DNA from: an uncultured Desulfobacterium sp.
GTDB lineage: Bacteria > Desulfobacterota > Desulfobacteria > Desulfobacterales > Desulfobacteraceae
Direction of reading: 5' to 3'
NCBI GenBank assembly: GCA_937124525.1
Contig: CAKZLA010000260.1
Coordinates: 1 to 14,362 of the forward strand
DNA length: 14,362 nucleotides
Under the pieces are notes generated by a model. It was not told the DNA's origin. It saw only the letters and a program-made list of their open reading frames with translations, and did no database searches. A program made the position numbers and the translations under genes. Shown here piece after piece: positions 1-6,436 of this stretch. Every line of letters starts with the position of its first letter. Within the stretch, counting starts at the first letter, position 1.

Positions 1-117
1 TTTGTTAAAATGGATGGAATTGGAACCCCGATTCCCACTGCACAGACTCTGGAGCTGAAGTTCGATGATCAAATTTTTTATCCGGAAAACTCCTGCATTA
101 ACAAGATACAAGCGTGA
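1..117 (+). CDS. C-terminal end of an unidentified protein (partial)
   Basis: An open frame enters from the left edge and gives 38 residues before TGA at 115-117. The tail contains the stretch TPIPTAQTLELKFDDQIF and ends in NKIQA. I do not recognise the family from this short piece. It points the same way as the kinase gene that follows, and its stop overlaps a possible GTG start (114) of that gene. It may therefore be the first visible gene of a three-gene operon with the two-component pair. It could also be a shadow frame, but it has no stops and protein-like composition. Confidence 0.45.
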   Translation, partial: FVKMDGIGTPIPTAQTLELKFDDQIFYPENSCINKIQA

Positions 118-200
118 TACCGTTCACGCAAAACCGGCATGGAAAACTTGATCATCTAAACCCCATAGGTAACAGTAGAATTGCTGCAAAAAGGCTTGGC

Positions 201-1688
201 ATGTTAACAATGATGAAAAAACGCAGGTTTCAGTTAAGTCTTAAAAAGCGGGTATACCTGGTCAATGCCATTCTGGTGTGCATCACCCTCATCGGGGCCA
301 TGCTCATGATCTGGTATACCTATAAAACTGAGAAAATATTCAGGGAAATAATTGATCGAAATGTTGTGATTTTTCAATCTGCCGAAGCCCTTTCCACCTC
401 CCTTGTCAATCAAAAAGGCTTTATCTCCTATTATCTGCTGGATGGAGACCCCGCCTGGATTGATGAGCTGAAACAATACATGGCCCTTTTTGAGGAACAC
501 CTGGAAACGGTGAAATCCCTGGTGCAGGAGAAATGGGAAGAAGATGCCGTGGCCCAGATCCAGTCAGAGTATGACTATTGTGTCATGACCAAAAATAAAG
601 TTCTAAAGCTCTACGATGCCGGTGAGACCCAAAAGGGGGCAAGGCTTCACAAGGATGCCAAGGCTCATTTTGCCCGCATCTTTGAATTGTGTGATCAGTT
701 CAACTCTTTTCATAAAAATAAAATTTCCCAGGCCATTAATACCAGCCGCACAGAGTCCAACCACCTCAGATATATTGCCTTGCTGGCAGTTATCACCGTC
801 ATTGTCTTAAGTCTTCTAATCAACTACATTTTTAACCGCCATATCCTGGAACCCATTCGGAAACTGGCAGCAGAAGCAGATCGGCAAGGGCACAAAGTTC
901 CCATTGTAAATGAGGTAACCGCCTTAAAAGAAAGCGTTCATGGTCTCATTGAAAATGCGGAACAGACCCATCTGGAACTAAAACGAAGCCAGGAGACCCT
1001 TATGCAATCAGAAAAAATGGCCCTGGTAGGTAAACTTGCTGCCGGCACGGCCCACAGCATCAGAAACCCATTAACATCGGTTAAAATGAGACTTTTTTCT
1101 TTGAATCGTTCCTGCAATTTCACCGAGGATCAGCAGGAAGATTTTAATGTGATCTCAGGGGAGATCAAGCAGATTAACAAAATCCTGGAAAATTTCCTGG
1201 AATTTGCCAGGCCCCCCAGGCTGAAACCCAAAAAAAGAAGTCCCTCAGAGGTGGTGGACAGTGCTTTAAATCTGCTAAAGCAACGATTGAAATCCTATCA
1301 GGTGACCACAACCATTGTCCGCAAAAAAAACCTTACAGAGACACTAATTGACCCGGAACAGCTCAAAGAGGTGGTGGTGAACATTGTAATCAATGCCTGT
1401 GAGGCCATGGAGGGCGGCGGAATGATTGCCATCCATGAAGCAGAGCACTATATAGATCCCCTGAAAAAAGTGGATGTCATCACCATCACCGACAATGGAC
1501 CGGGTATCGCAGTGGGGATTAAAGAGGAGGTGTTTAATCCTTTTTTCACCACCAAGGATGATGGCACCGGACTGGGCCTTAACATTGCATTTAATATCAT
1601 CAGTCAGCATGGCGGATGGCTGGATGTAAAGAGCCAGGAGGGTGAAGGTGCATCCTTTATAATCACCCTTCCGGTGAAGGATATATAA
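201..1688 (+). CDS. Membrane-bound sensor histidine kinase (NtrB/ZraS-like)
   Basis: This is a sensor kinase that should autophosphorylate on histidine and pass the phosphate to the response regulator encoded next door. From the ATG at 201 (495 residues) there is a basic N-terminus, a first membrane segment (about residues 18-40), an extracytoplasmic helical domain of about 150 residues, and a second membrane segment (about 190-212). A linker leads to the HisKA domain, whose H-box AGTAHSIRNPL carries the phosphorylated His285. The ATP-binding domain shows the N-box (VVNIVINACEAM), G1 (DNGPGIA), F-box (FNPFFTTK) and G2 (GTGLGLNIA). The frame stays open upstream to a GTG at 114 that overlaps the previous stop. 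I prefer 201 because AAAAAGG lies just upstream and the residues before it look unstructured. The stop is one base before the regulator's ATG, so the pair is an operon. The signal sensed cannot be read from the sequence. Confidence 0.9.
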   Translation: MLTMMKKRRFQLSLKKRVYLVNAILVCITLIGAMLMIWYTYKTEKIFREIIDRNVVIFQSAEALSTSLVNQKGFISYYLLDGDPAWIDELKQYMALFEEHLETVKSLVQEKWEEDAVAQIQSEYDYCVMTKNKVLKLYDAGETQKGARLHKDAKAHFARIFELCDQFNSFHKNKISQAINTSRTESNHLRYIALLAVITVIVLSLLINYIFNRHILEPIRKLAAEADRQGHKVPIVNEVTALKESVHGLIENAEQTHLELKRSQETLMQSEKMALVGKLAAGTAHSIRNPLTSVKMRLFSLNRSCNFTEDQQEDFNVISGEIKQINKILENFLEFARPPRLKPKKRSPSEVVDSALNLLKQRLKSYQVTTTIVRKKNLTETLIDPEQLKEVVVNIVINACEAMEGGGMIAIHEAEHYIDPLKKVDVITITDNGPGIAVGIKEEVFNPFFTTKDDGTGLGLNIAFNIISQHGGWLDVKSQEGEGASFIITLPVKDI

Positions 1689-1689
1689 C

Positions 1690-3117
1690 ATGGATACCAT
1701 TCTGGTTATTGATGATGATGATCAATTGAGAAAAAGTTTTGCCAAGCTTCTGGTGGAAGAAAAATACAAGGTCATGACCGCGGCTTCCGGAGAGGAGGGC
1801 ATTGAGGTTGTGGCAGAAAATCATCTTGATCTGATACTTTTGGACATGCGCCTGCCCGGCATGAACGGCATGGAGACTTTTAAACAAATTAAAACCATTG
1901 ATGCCAAGCTCCCCGTTATTATCATCACCGCTTACAGTACAACCGACATTGCCATTGAAGCCACCAAGCTTGGGGCCTATGATTATATTCTCAAACCCTT
2001 TGATATTCCTGACATGCTCACCCTGATAAAGCAGGCCATTGATGCCGGATACTGCATGCGCTCTCCAGTGCAGGTGGATGCGGCCTCCTGTGACCATTCA
2101 GGGGATGCCATTGTGGGCCAGAGTCGACTCATGCAGGGGGTCTATAAAAAAATAGGCCGGGTGTCCCAGACAGATGCCACGGTGCTCATACAGGGCGATT
2201 CCGGTACCGGCAAGGAGCTGGTGGCCCGGGCCGTTTACCAGCACAGCAACCGATCGGACAAGCCGTTTCTGATCATCAACTGTGTGGCCATTCCCGAACA
2301 TCTTCTGGAAAGTGAGCTGTTTGGCTATGAAAAAGGGGCCTTCACCGGTGCCACCCAGCGCCACATCGGCAAAATTGAACAGGCCCATGGTGGCACGGTG
2401 TTTCTGGATGAAATAGGGGATATGCCCCTGAATATCCAGGCCAAAATTTTGAGATTGCTCCAGGAAAAACGCATTGAAAGACTGGGGGGGGAAGAGACCA
2501 TTCCCGTGGATGTGAGAATCATTGCCGCCACCAACAAGCATCTGGAAAAGGCCATTGGCGATGGAGAGTTCAGAGAGGATCTCTATTTTCGACTCAAGGT
2601 GGTGACCATTGAACTGCCCCCCCTGCGGGAACGCCAAGAGGACATTCCCACCTTGATTACCCATTACATGGAAAAATTTTCCCAGGAATTAAAGGTTGAT
2701 AACCCCGGCATTCACAAGCAGGCTCTTACCCTTTTAAACCGCTATGAGTGGCCTGGCAATGTCCGGGAACTGTCCAATATGATCCAAAAGGCGCTGATTT
2801 TTAACCGGGGAGCCCCGGTGTCTGTACTGGATGTACAGCAGATTCTCCAAAGAAAAACAGATGCCAGCACCGCTGACACCATTGATTTGGATGTGTTGAC
2901 AAGGTGGGTATGGCAACAGTTATCAAGTCCTTCAGAGCCCCATCGTTTTGAAGATTTCATGGACAGCATGGCCGGTATCGTGGTTTCCCAGGCCTTAAAA
3001 TTTACCAATGGCAACCGCTCCCAAGCCGCCCGTTTGCTGGAGATTTCCCGTCCCACCCTTCATGCAAAGATGGATAAATATGATATTAAATTTAAAATTG
3101 ATGTGTCACAGTCATAG
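1690..3117 (+). CDS. NtrC-family sigma-54-dependent response regulator
   Basis: This is the 475-residue cytoplasmic partner of the kinase. Residues 1-120 form a receiver domain with the acidic pocket near D8-D10, phospho-acceptor Asp52 (LILLDMRLPG), Thr80 and Lys102 (LKPF). Residues 142-370 are the AAA+ sigma-54 activation domain. It has Walker A GDSGTGKE (169-176), an intact GAFTGA loop (216-221) that contacts sigma-54, Walker B VFLDEIGD (237-244), and the YEWPGNVREL signature near 352-361. Residues about 425-470 are a Fis-type helix-turn-helix (NGNRSQAARLLEISRPTLHAK) for binding upstream activator sites. All motifs needed for ATP-driven open-complex formation are present. The ATG is one base after the kinase stop and has GGTGAAGG upstream. 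Its targets are unknown. The nearest candidate is the -24/-12 element at 4640-4654. Confidence 0.95.
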   Translation: MDTILVIDDDDQLRKSFAKLLVEEKYKVMTAASGEEGIEVVAENHLDLILLDMRLPGMNGMETFKQIKTIDAKLPVIIITAYSTTDIAIEATKLGAYDYILKPFDIPDMLTLIKQAIDAGYCMRSPVQVDAASCDHSGDAIVGQSRLMQGVYKKIGRVSQTDATVLIQGDSGTGKELVARAVYQHSNRSDKPFLIINCVAIPEHLLESELFGYEKGAFTGATQRHIGKIEQAHGGTVFLDEIGDMPLNIQAKILRLLQEKRIERLGGEETIPVDVRIIAATNKHLEKAIGDGEFREDLYFRLKVVTIELPPLRERQEDIPTLITHYMEKFSQELKVDNPGIHKQALTLLNRYEWPGNVRELSNMIQKALIFNRGAPVSVLDVQQILQRKTDASTADTIDLDVLTRWVWQQLSSPSEPHRFEDFMDSMAGIVVSQALKFTNGNRSQAARLLEISRPTLHAKMDKYDIKFKIDVSQS

Positions 3118-3141
3118 TTCCGGGTGTCCCGGAATTTAATT
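3118..3141 (+). terminator. Rho-independent-type terminator after the response regulator
   Basis: Immediately after the stop codon a perfect 7-bp stem (TTCCGGG / CCCGGAA) with a TGT loop occupies 3118-3134. It is followed by the AT-rich TTTAATT. The stem is strong but the T-tail is interrupted, so termination efficiency is uncertain. Confidence 0.6.
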
Positions 3142-3175
3142 GGGTGTACCTTATTTACTCAATTTTCGGACTTCC

Positions 3176-3357
3176 GGGGTTGGTCATAATATCGGTCACT
3201 CTGGGTAGGCGTCAGGCTTGCGTTATTGACATTTTTGCTTAAATACAGGCCGTTACCAAAAGCATGAAGCCTGATAAAAGCCTCTGCCTCCAATAACACA
3301 AGCCTGACCCCATTGGCCCACCAATTATGATGACTGGTCTATGTTATGACCACCCCC
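3176..3357. repeat. Palindromic MITE-like repeat, copy A (full-length)
   Basis: The element is a 182-bp imperfect palindrome. The outer arms are GGGGTTGGTCATAATAT at the left and the reverse complement of GGGGTGGTCATAACAT at the right. The inner arms are GTCAGGCTTGCGTTATTG (3211-3228) and CAATAACACAAGCCTGAC (3291-3308), inverted with 17 of 18 matches. Related shorter copies lie at 6084-6181 and 8760-8841. It has no coding capacity and sits in the convergent gap between the regulator and the uspA-like gene. No clean target duplication is evident. The layout fits a miniature inverted-repeat element or REP-like palindrome. Confidence 0.75.
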
Positions 3358-3393
3358 AATAAATCCAGCACAAATGGGGAATGATCTAAGAAA

Positions 3394-3430
3394 GTGTAAA
3401 ATGCTTTTGAAAGGATTCAAAAATTTACAC
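3394..3430 (-). terminator. AT-rich hairpin at the end of the stress operon
   Basis: Nested inverted repeats GTGTAAA / TTTACAC (3394-3400 and 3424-3430) and TTTTGAA / TTCAAAA form a hairpin with an AGGA loop. It overlaps the uspA-like stop codon (3425-3427). On the minus strand it could slow or end transcription, but the stem is AT-rich and lacks a clear U-tract, so this is tentative. Confidence 0.4.
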
Positions 3431-3907
3431 CTCAACTCTCTTGTGGGGGCCCTGCCTGACGCTGAGCACTGGGATGGGGGAATGCCGGAACACTTTTTCT
3501 GCCTGGGAACCAAAAAGCGTTCTGGCAATATTGCCCTTGCCCTTGTTGCCCATGACAATGAGATCCATCTCTTGTTCCTTGGCTGTGTTAAGGATCTCTT
3601 CAAAGGGAACTCCCATGCCAATGTGGATAACCATATTAGATTTTTGTTCAAAAAAATTCTCTTTAATAATTTTTTTGATGGCTTTTCGTCTTTCTTCCGT
3701 GCTCTCTTTGACATATTCCTGGAGATCCAGTCTATCGGGATAATAGCTTGTGACCATCTTCACGGCATTGATATCCCGCTGGTTCAAAATGTTGATGAGA
3801 TGAATTTCAGCGTTGGTATTACCGGCAATGGCAACGGCATACTCCAGGGTGGGGATGGAGTAGTCAGATAGATCCACACAAACCATTATCTTATTAATTT
3901 TTTTCAT
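3425..3907 (-). CDS. Universal stress protein (UspA family)
   Basis: This is a 160-residue single-domain UspA-fold protein, the normal length for the family. It begins [17 protein letters not shown], the first beta strand with the conserved acidic residue. The C-terminal half has [20 protein letters not shown], matching the family's GxxGxG-(9)-GS nucleotide-binding loop, followed by SPIPVLSVR. The loop suggests an ATP-binding member. Such proteins are cytoplasmic and accumulate under stress; the exact role is not readable. The ATG at 3907 is chosen because GGAGGG sits just upstream and residues before it do not fit the fold. The start overlaps the end of the upstream CBS gene by 14 bases, so the two are translationally coupled in one operon. 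Confidence 0.9.
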   Translation of the reverse strand: MKKINKIMVCVDLSDYSIPTLEYAVAIAGNTNAEIHLINILNQRDINAVKMVTSYYPDRLDLQEYVKESTEERRKAIKKIIKENFFEQKSNMVIHIGMGVPFEEILNTAKEQEMDLIVMGNKGKGNIARTLFGSQAEKVFRHSPIPVLSVRQGPHKRVEV

Positions 3908-4592
3908 GGAGCCCTCCAAATGTTTTTCTAATGTTTCGGGTCTGGTCTGCCAGAAATAAAAGTTCTCCTGCGTCATCAAGCTGGGATACCACGCCATCAA
4001 AATTTTCTTCCGGCATATCAAAGGCATGTATGCACACCTTTCTATAATCTTGTTCAACATCGTCATAGGATGTCAAAACACTGAGCAAACGACCGCCCCC
4101 CATGCGAACAATATCGGTGAGAGTTTTAATGGTACCGGGGCTGTCACTTATTTTCAAGGCAAAGATCTGCCCTTTTATGACCCCACCTGTAAAGGAAACC
4201 AGGCACCTGAAAATATCGCTTTTAGTTATAATCCCGGATAGATGTCCATGACTGTCCTTCACAGGCATTCCAGAAATATTTTCCATGAGCATTATTTGGG
4301 CAGCCTCTTCCACGGTGCAGTCCTCGGTGGTGGAAAACACAGGCTTTGACATCACCTGTGAAATTTTCACCTCTCTTAACAGTGTGGTAAGTTCATAGAC
4401 AGCAAGGGAGGTGGCCTGGGAGGGGGTCGCCTTTTTAATATCACCATCGGTGACAATCCCCACGATCCGCCCCTTTTCCATCACCGGAAGCATGGAAATC
4501 ACCTTTTTATCAAACAAATCCGCAGCATCCATGAGAGAGGTATCCGCCTCCACGGTGTTAACGGGTGAACTCATCCATTTCTTAACCAGCAT
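3894..4592 (-). CDS. CBS-pair and ACT domain protein (AcuB-like)
   Basis: This is a 232-residue cytoplasmic regulatory-type protein. Two CBS domains come first, at residues 1-60 ([20 protein letters not shown], then [12 protein letters not shown]) and about 75-135 ([20 protein letters not shown], then [10 protein letters not shown]). An ACT-like region follows from about residue 142 ([19 protein letters not shown]). CBS pairs usually bind adenosine ligands and ACT domains bind small metabolites, so this is probably an energy or ligand sensor. AcuB-type proteins share this layout. A GTG six bases upstream overlaps the ribosome binding site AAGGAGGTG, so the ATG at 4592 is the realistic start. 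It is the first gene of a two-gene operon with the UspA-family protein, which suggests a joint stress or energy response. A sigma-54 type promoter lies 48 bases upstream. Confidence 0.88.
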   Translation of the reverse strand: MLVKKWMSSPVNTVEADTSLMDAADLFDKKVISMLPVMEKGRIVGIVTDGDIKKATPSQATSLAVYELTTLLREVKISQVMSKPVFSTTEDCTVEEAAQIMLMENISGMPVKDSHGHLSGIITKSDIFRCLVSFTGGVIKGQIFALKISDSPGTIKTLTDIVRMGGGRLLSVLTSYDDVEQDYRKVCIHAFDMPEENFDGVVSQLDDAGELLFLADQTRNIRKTFGGLHEKN

Positions 4593-4639
4593 GGGCACCT
4601 CCTTTTTTTAATGGTGGAATAGCATTCATGCCTTTTATA

Positions 4640-4654
4640 TGCAACTATCATGCC
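4640..4654 (-). promoter_or_regulatory. Sigma-54 (-24/-12) promoter of the CBS-usp operon
   Basis: On the minus strand GGCATG-ATAG-TTGCA keeps the GG and GC dinucleotides at the required 12-base spacing. It matches the GGCA and TTGCA blocks of the sigma-54 consensus. The start of transcription would fall near 4629, leaving a leader of about 37 bases before the ATG at 4592 that includes the strong ribosome binding site. A perfect ATAGATCTAT palindrome at 4740-4749, about 110 bases upstream of that start, lies at a typical distance for an enhancer-binding protein site. Direct activation by the neighbouring NtrC-type regulator is inference. Confidence 0.6.
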
Positions 4655-4775
4655 GTTGGATTTTATGAGAAACCCGATTTTTAAAAGACCACCCCATGAA
4701 TACAAATAATTTCAATAAATTATGACTCGATCTCACGAAATAGATCTATAAAATCAACAATTGCACTGGAATGTT

Positions 4776-4877
4776 GTAAGTTCTCAATAACCCCGGGTGA
4801 TAAAACCCGCTCATCCTTTGAACGTCGGATGCTATTCAAAAGGATTCTCTGAATGCCCGGACTTATTGAGAACTTAC
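4776..4877. mobile_element. 102-bp IS66-like MITE with 8-bp target duplication
   Basis: The terminal inverted repeats are 22 bp with 20 matches; the outermost 15 (GTAAGTTCTCAATAA) are perfect. The element is flanked by an exact 8-bp direct repeat GGAATGTT (4768-4775 and 4878-4885), which marks transposition. Ends beginning GTAA together with 8-bp duplications are typical of the IS66 family, so I assign it as a non-autonomous relative. The 58-bp core has no coding capacity but contains its own inverted arms (ATCCTTTGAA / TTCAAAAGGAT), so the whole unit can fold as one hairpin. No matching transposase is visible in the window. Confidence 0.85.
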
Positions 4878-5021
4878 GGAATGTTTAATGGTGTGCTGGC
4901 GTAAGGGGGAGGATGATACGGGCAGGTTGCCACAGGTATCAAAGGGGAAGGGGAGTGTCGGTTCTTTTTACACATTGCAAAAAGTTAAAACGCTGTACAC
5001 TCTATGATCAAGTTTTGTAGA

Positions 5022-5110
5022 ATTTTTTGCTCTTCCAGGCGTTAAGAAGCACAGATTGTCTAAGGGAGCTTGCCTGCAGTTTCTGTGGTTTAGCCTGGAA
5101 GGGCAAAAAT
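5022..5110. other. Long inverted repeat, possible structured RNA
   Basis: Arms TTGCTCTTCCAGGC (5027-5040) and GCCTGGAAGGGCAA (5093-5106) are inverted with 13 of 14 matches, extended by A/T runs on both sides. An inner CACAGA / TCTGTG stem (5050-5055 and 5082-5087) stacks inside. The result is an approximately 85-base rod with internal loops. On the plus strand TAGAAT at 5018-5023 with TGTACA 18 bases upstream is a weak promoter candidate. No known RNA family was recognised. It could be a small RNA, the end of a mobile-element remnant, or part of the transporter's 3' region. Confidence 0.35.
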
Positions 5111-5151
5111 ACCCCCGACGTTTCCGTTCCGGTCAGGGCAGACCTTGGGGG
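5105..5151 (-). terminator. Terminator of the queuosine-precursor transporter gene
   Basis: Read on the minus strand, about 33 bases after the stop codon, CCCCC (5151-5147) pairs with GGGGG (5116-5112). Inside is a GGTC / GACC stem with a large asymmetric loop. TATTTTT follows at once (5111-5105). Position, orientation and T-tail fit an intrinsic terminator, although the inner stem is interrupted. Confidence 0.6.
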
Positions 5152-5184
5152 CGGCATTATGCAATTTCCGTTATTCATTAGCCG

Positions 5185-5871
5185 TTATTGTTCGATGATG
5201 CCCTTTCGGCACCAATATCTGGCCAGATAGAGAAAAGGGGTATCTGCTGCGGCCACCACCCATTTGAGCAAATAAGTGGTCCAGAAAATCTGCCACAATA
5301 CCCCCGACGGATACACCCCGGCAAAGGCCACAAGCGTAAAAACCGTTGAATCCATGAGCTGACTGACCATGGTGCTGGCATTGTTTCTCACCCACATCAT
5401 ACGATCCTGGGGAAATCGTTTTCGCCAGAAATCATAGGCCCACACATCGTGGAACATGGATATCAGGTAGGCCACAAGACTGGCTCCGGCAATTCTTGGC
5501 ATAATGGAAAATATGGTTGCAAGGCTGGACTGGGCAAAATCATCGCTGGCAGGCATGAATTGCAATGCCAGTGCCATGAGAAGGGTCATGGACAACAGGG
5601 ATAAAAAACCTGCTTTCACGGCCCTTGCCGCTTCTTTTTTGCCATAAATCTCCGAAAGAATATCGGTGACAAGAAATGAAGATGCATACACAATATTTCC
5701 CAGGGTGGCAGAAAAACCAAACAGATCCACCAGTTTGACCACTTGGATATTGGCCACAATACAGGCAATGGGAACCCAGATAAAAAGTCCGATTTTACCG
5801 AATAGACGAAAAAAAAGAAGAATCATTCCAAAGTTGACCAGCAACATTACCAGCCATAGAGCTTCGTTCAT
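5185..5871 (-). CDS. yhhQ: Queuosine precursor transporter (YhhQ/DUF165 family)
   Basis: This is a 228-residue integral membrane protein, close to the length of E. coli YhhQ. It has about six hydrophobic segments, from MNEALWLVMLLVNFGMILLF onward. It carries the family blocks NIVYASSFLVTDILSEIYGK (residues about 59-78) and VRNNASTMVSQLMDSTVFT (about 161-179). The family imports queuosine precursors such as preQ0/preQ1 across the inner membrane for tRNA modification. Direct support comes from upstream: a preQ1-I riboswitch occupies the leader and merges with the ribosome binding site (AGGAGGTG, about 6 bases before the ATG). The gene is single, with its own promoter and terminator. Whether this protein moves preQ0, preQ1 or queuine cannot be told from sequence; the riboswitch points to preQ1 as the sensed ligand. 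Confidence 0.93.
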   Translation of the reverse strand: MNEALWLVMLLVNFGMILLFFRLFGKIGLFIWVPIACIVANIQVVKLVDLFGFSATLGNIVYASSFLVTDILSEIYGKKEAARAVKAGFLSLLSMTLLMALALQFMPASDDFAQSSLATIFSIMPRIAGASLVAYLISMFHDVWAYDFWRKRFPQDRMMWVRNNASTMVSQLMDSTVFTLVAFAGVYPSGVLWQIFWTTYLLKWVVAAADTPFLYLARYWCRKGIIEQ

Positions 5872-5877
5872 ACTACA

Positions 5878-5914
5878 CCTCCTGTTTTGTTAAGGCGGGA
5901 GCGTCGACCGCCAG
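5878..5914 (-). promoter_or_regulatory. preQ1-I riboswitch
   Basis: On the minus strand a 5-bp P1 stem pairs GGCGG (5912-5908) with CCGCC (5898-5894). The loop starts UCG, as in the Thermoanaerobacter tengcongensis preQ1-I aptamer recalled from the literature, and ends with C5899, which corresponds to the cytosine that pairs with the ligand. The 3' tail UUAACAAAACA (5893-5883) is identical to the recalled tail of that aptamer and is followed by GGAGG. The tail's guanines belong to the Shine-Dalgarno sequence, so ligand-driven pseudoknot formation would hide it and block translation of the downstream transporter. The loop is one base shorter than in the T. tengcongensis RNA. Confidence 0.88.
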
Positions 5915-5922
5915 GCCGGGGT

Positions 5923-5951
5923 AATATATAGATGGGACCATAAAAGATCAA
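5923..5951 (-). promoter_or_regulatory. Sigma-70 type promoter of the preQ1 riboswitch-transporter unit
   Basis: On the minus strand TTGATC (5951-5946) and TATATT (5928-5923) are separated by exactly 17 bases. Transcription would start near 5916, only a few bases before the riboswitch P1 stem at 5912, so the aptamer would be almost the entire leader. Distance and order support the assignment. Confidence 0.7.
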
Positions 5952-6083
5952 CTCTTTTTAAAGGTCTCCGAGCTTTCCCGTGGCATACAAAAAAATTCAA
6001 TTGTGGTTTCAGCGCCAAGTCTATTGTTGTAATCATATAAAATCATTGTCTATACTTGAGTCATTACCATTAAAATCCTTTAT

Positions 6084-6181
6084 GGAGTTGGTTCTAACGT
6101 CGGCTGCTGGATATACACCAAACAACCTCCAATAAAACAAGCCTGACCCTTCCCAGAATGGCCTATGTTATGACCAACCCC
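6084..6181. repeat. Palindromic MITE-like repeat, copy B (internally deleted)
   Basis: This 98-bp copy has the right-hand parts CAATAAAACAAGCCTGAC (6130-6147) and CCTATGTTATGACCAACCCC (6162-6181), closely matching copy A at 3291-3357. Its left end GGAGTTGGTTCTAACGTCGG is a decayed version of the outer arm. The inner left arm is missing, so the copy is shorter than A. It lies about 255 bp upstream of eutBC, between the divergent transporter and lyase genes. Confidence 0.65.
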
Positions 6182-6436
6182 AAAAGTTGAGTTAATTTAA
6201 ATGAAAATATTGAAATACATTTAAATGACATGTGATAGACTCAAAGCAAAAATAATTCCCGGAGAGCATTGTCAATTTTGTGGAACCGAATTCTGTCCCC
6301 ATTAGTAAAAATAAAATATTTTTGTAGTAATACGTCTTTTACATCTATGAAAGGTAGGGTTATTACCAGTATCATCACGAACACGAAAGCGCCTGCCATT
6401 TTCATTACAATAATAACTATAAAGAAGGAAGATACT
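6182..6436. other. Leader region of eutBC without a clear control element
   Basis: This AT-rich stretch contains two ATTTAAAT palindromes (near 6196 and 6220) that could be an operator, and an all-A/T hairpin (AAAAATA / TATTTTT near 6308-6324). I could not place a convincing promoter. No cobalamin riboswitch B12-box or sigma-54 element was seen. The eutBC frame stays open upstream into this region, with an in-frame ATG at 6347 that lacks a ribosome binding site. Confidence 0.4.

Noticed and set aside
114..200. Histidine kinase start at the GTG that overlaps the upstream stop
   Set aside because: No ribosome binding site precedes it and the added 29 residues have no domain character; kept only as an alternative because GTGA coupling is possible.
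3908..4066. Upstream extension of the UspA-family frame on the minus strand by 53 codons
   Set aside because: It lies entirely inside the CBS gene in another frame, does not fit the Usp fold, and the ATG at 3907 has GGAGGG upstream.
5022..5160. 6S RNA, SRP RNA or integron attC site
   Set aside because: The closing stem, bubble and length do not fit 6S RNA, the SRP core motif GGTCAGGTCCGGAAGGAAGC is absent, and the attC core site GTTRRRY / RYYYAAC pair is missing.
6182..6436. Cobalamin riboswitch upstream of the B12-dependent lyase
   Set aside because: I looked for the conserved GCCACTG box on both strands and did not find it; the region is AT-rich without the expected stems.
6347..6436. Ile/Thr-rich in-frame stretch before eutBC (for example FITIITI) resembling an attenuation leader peptide
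   Set aside because: It has no stop codon before eutBC, no ribosome binding site at its ATG and no terminator/antiterminator pair.
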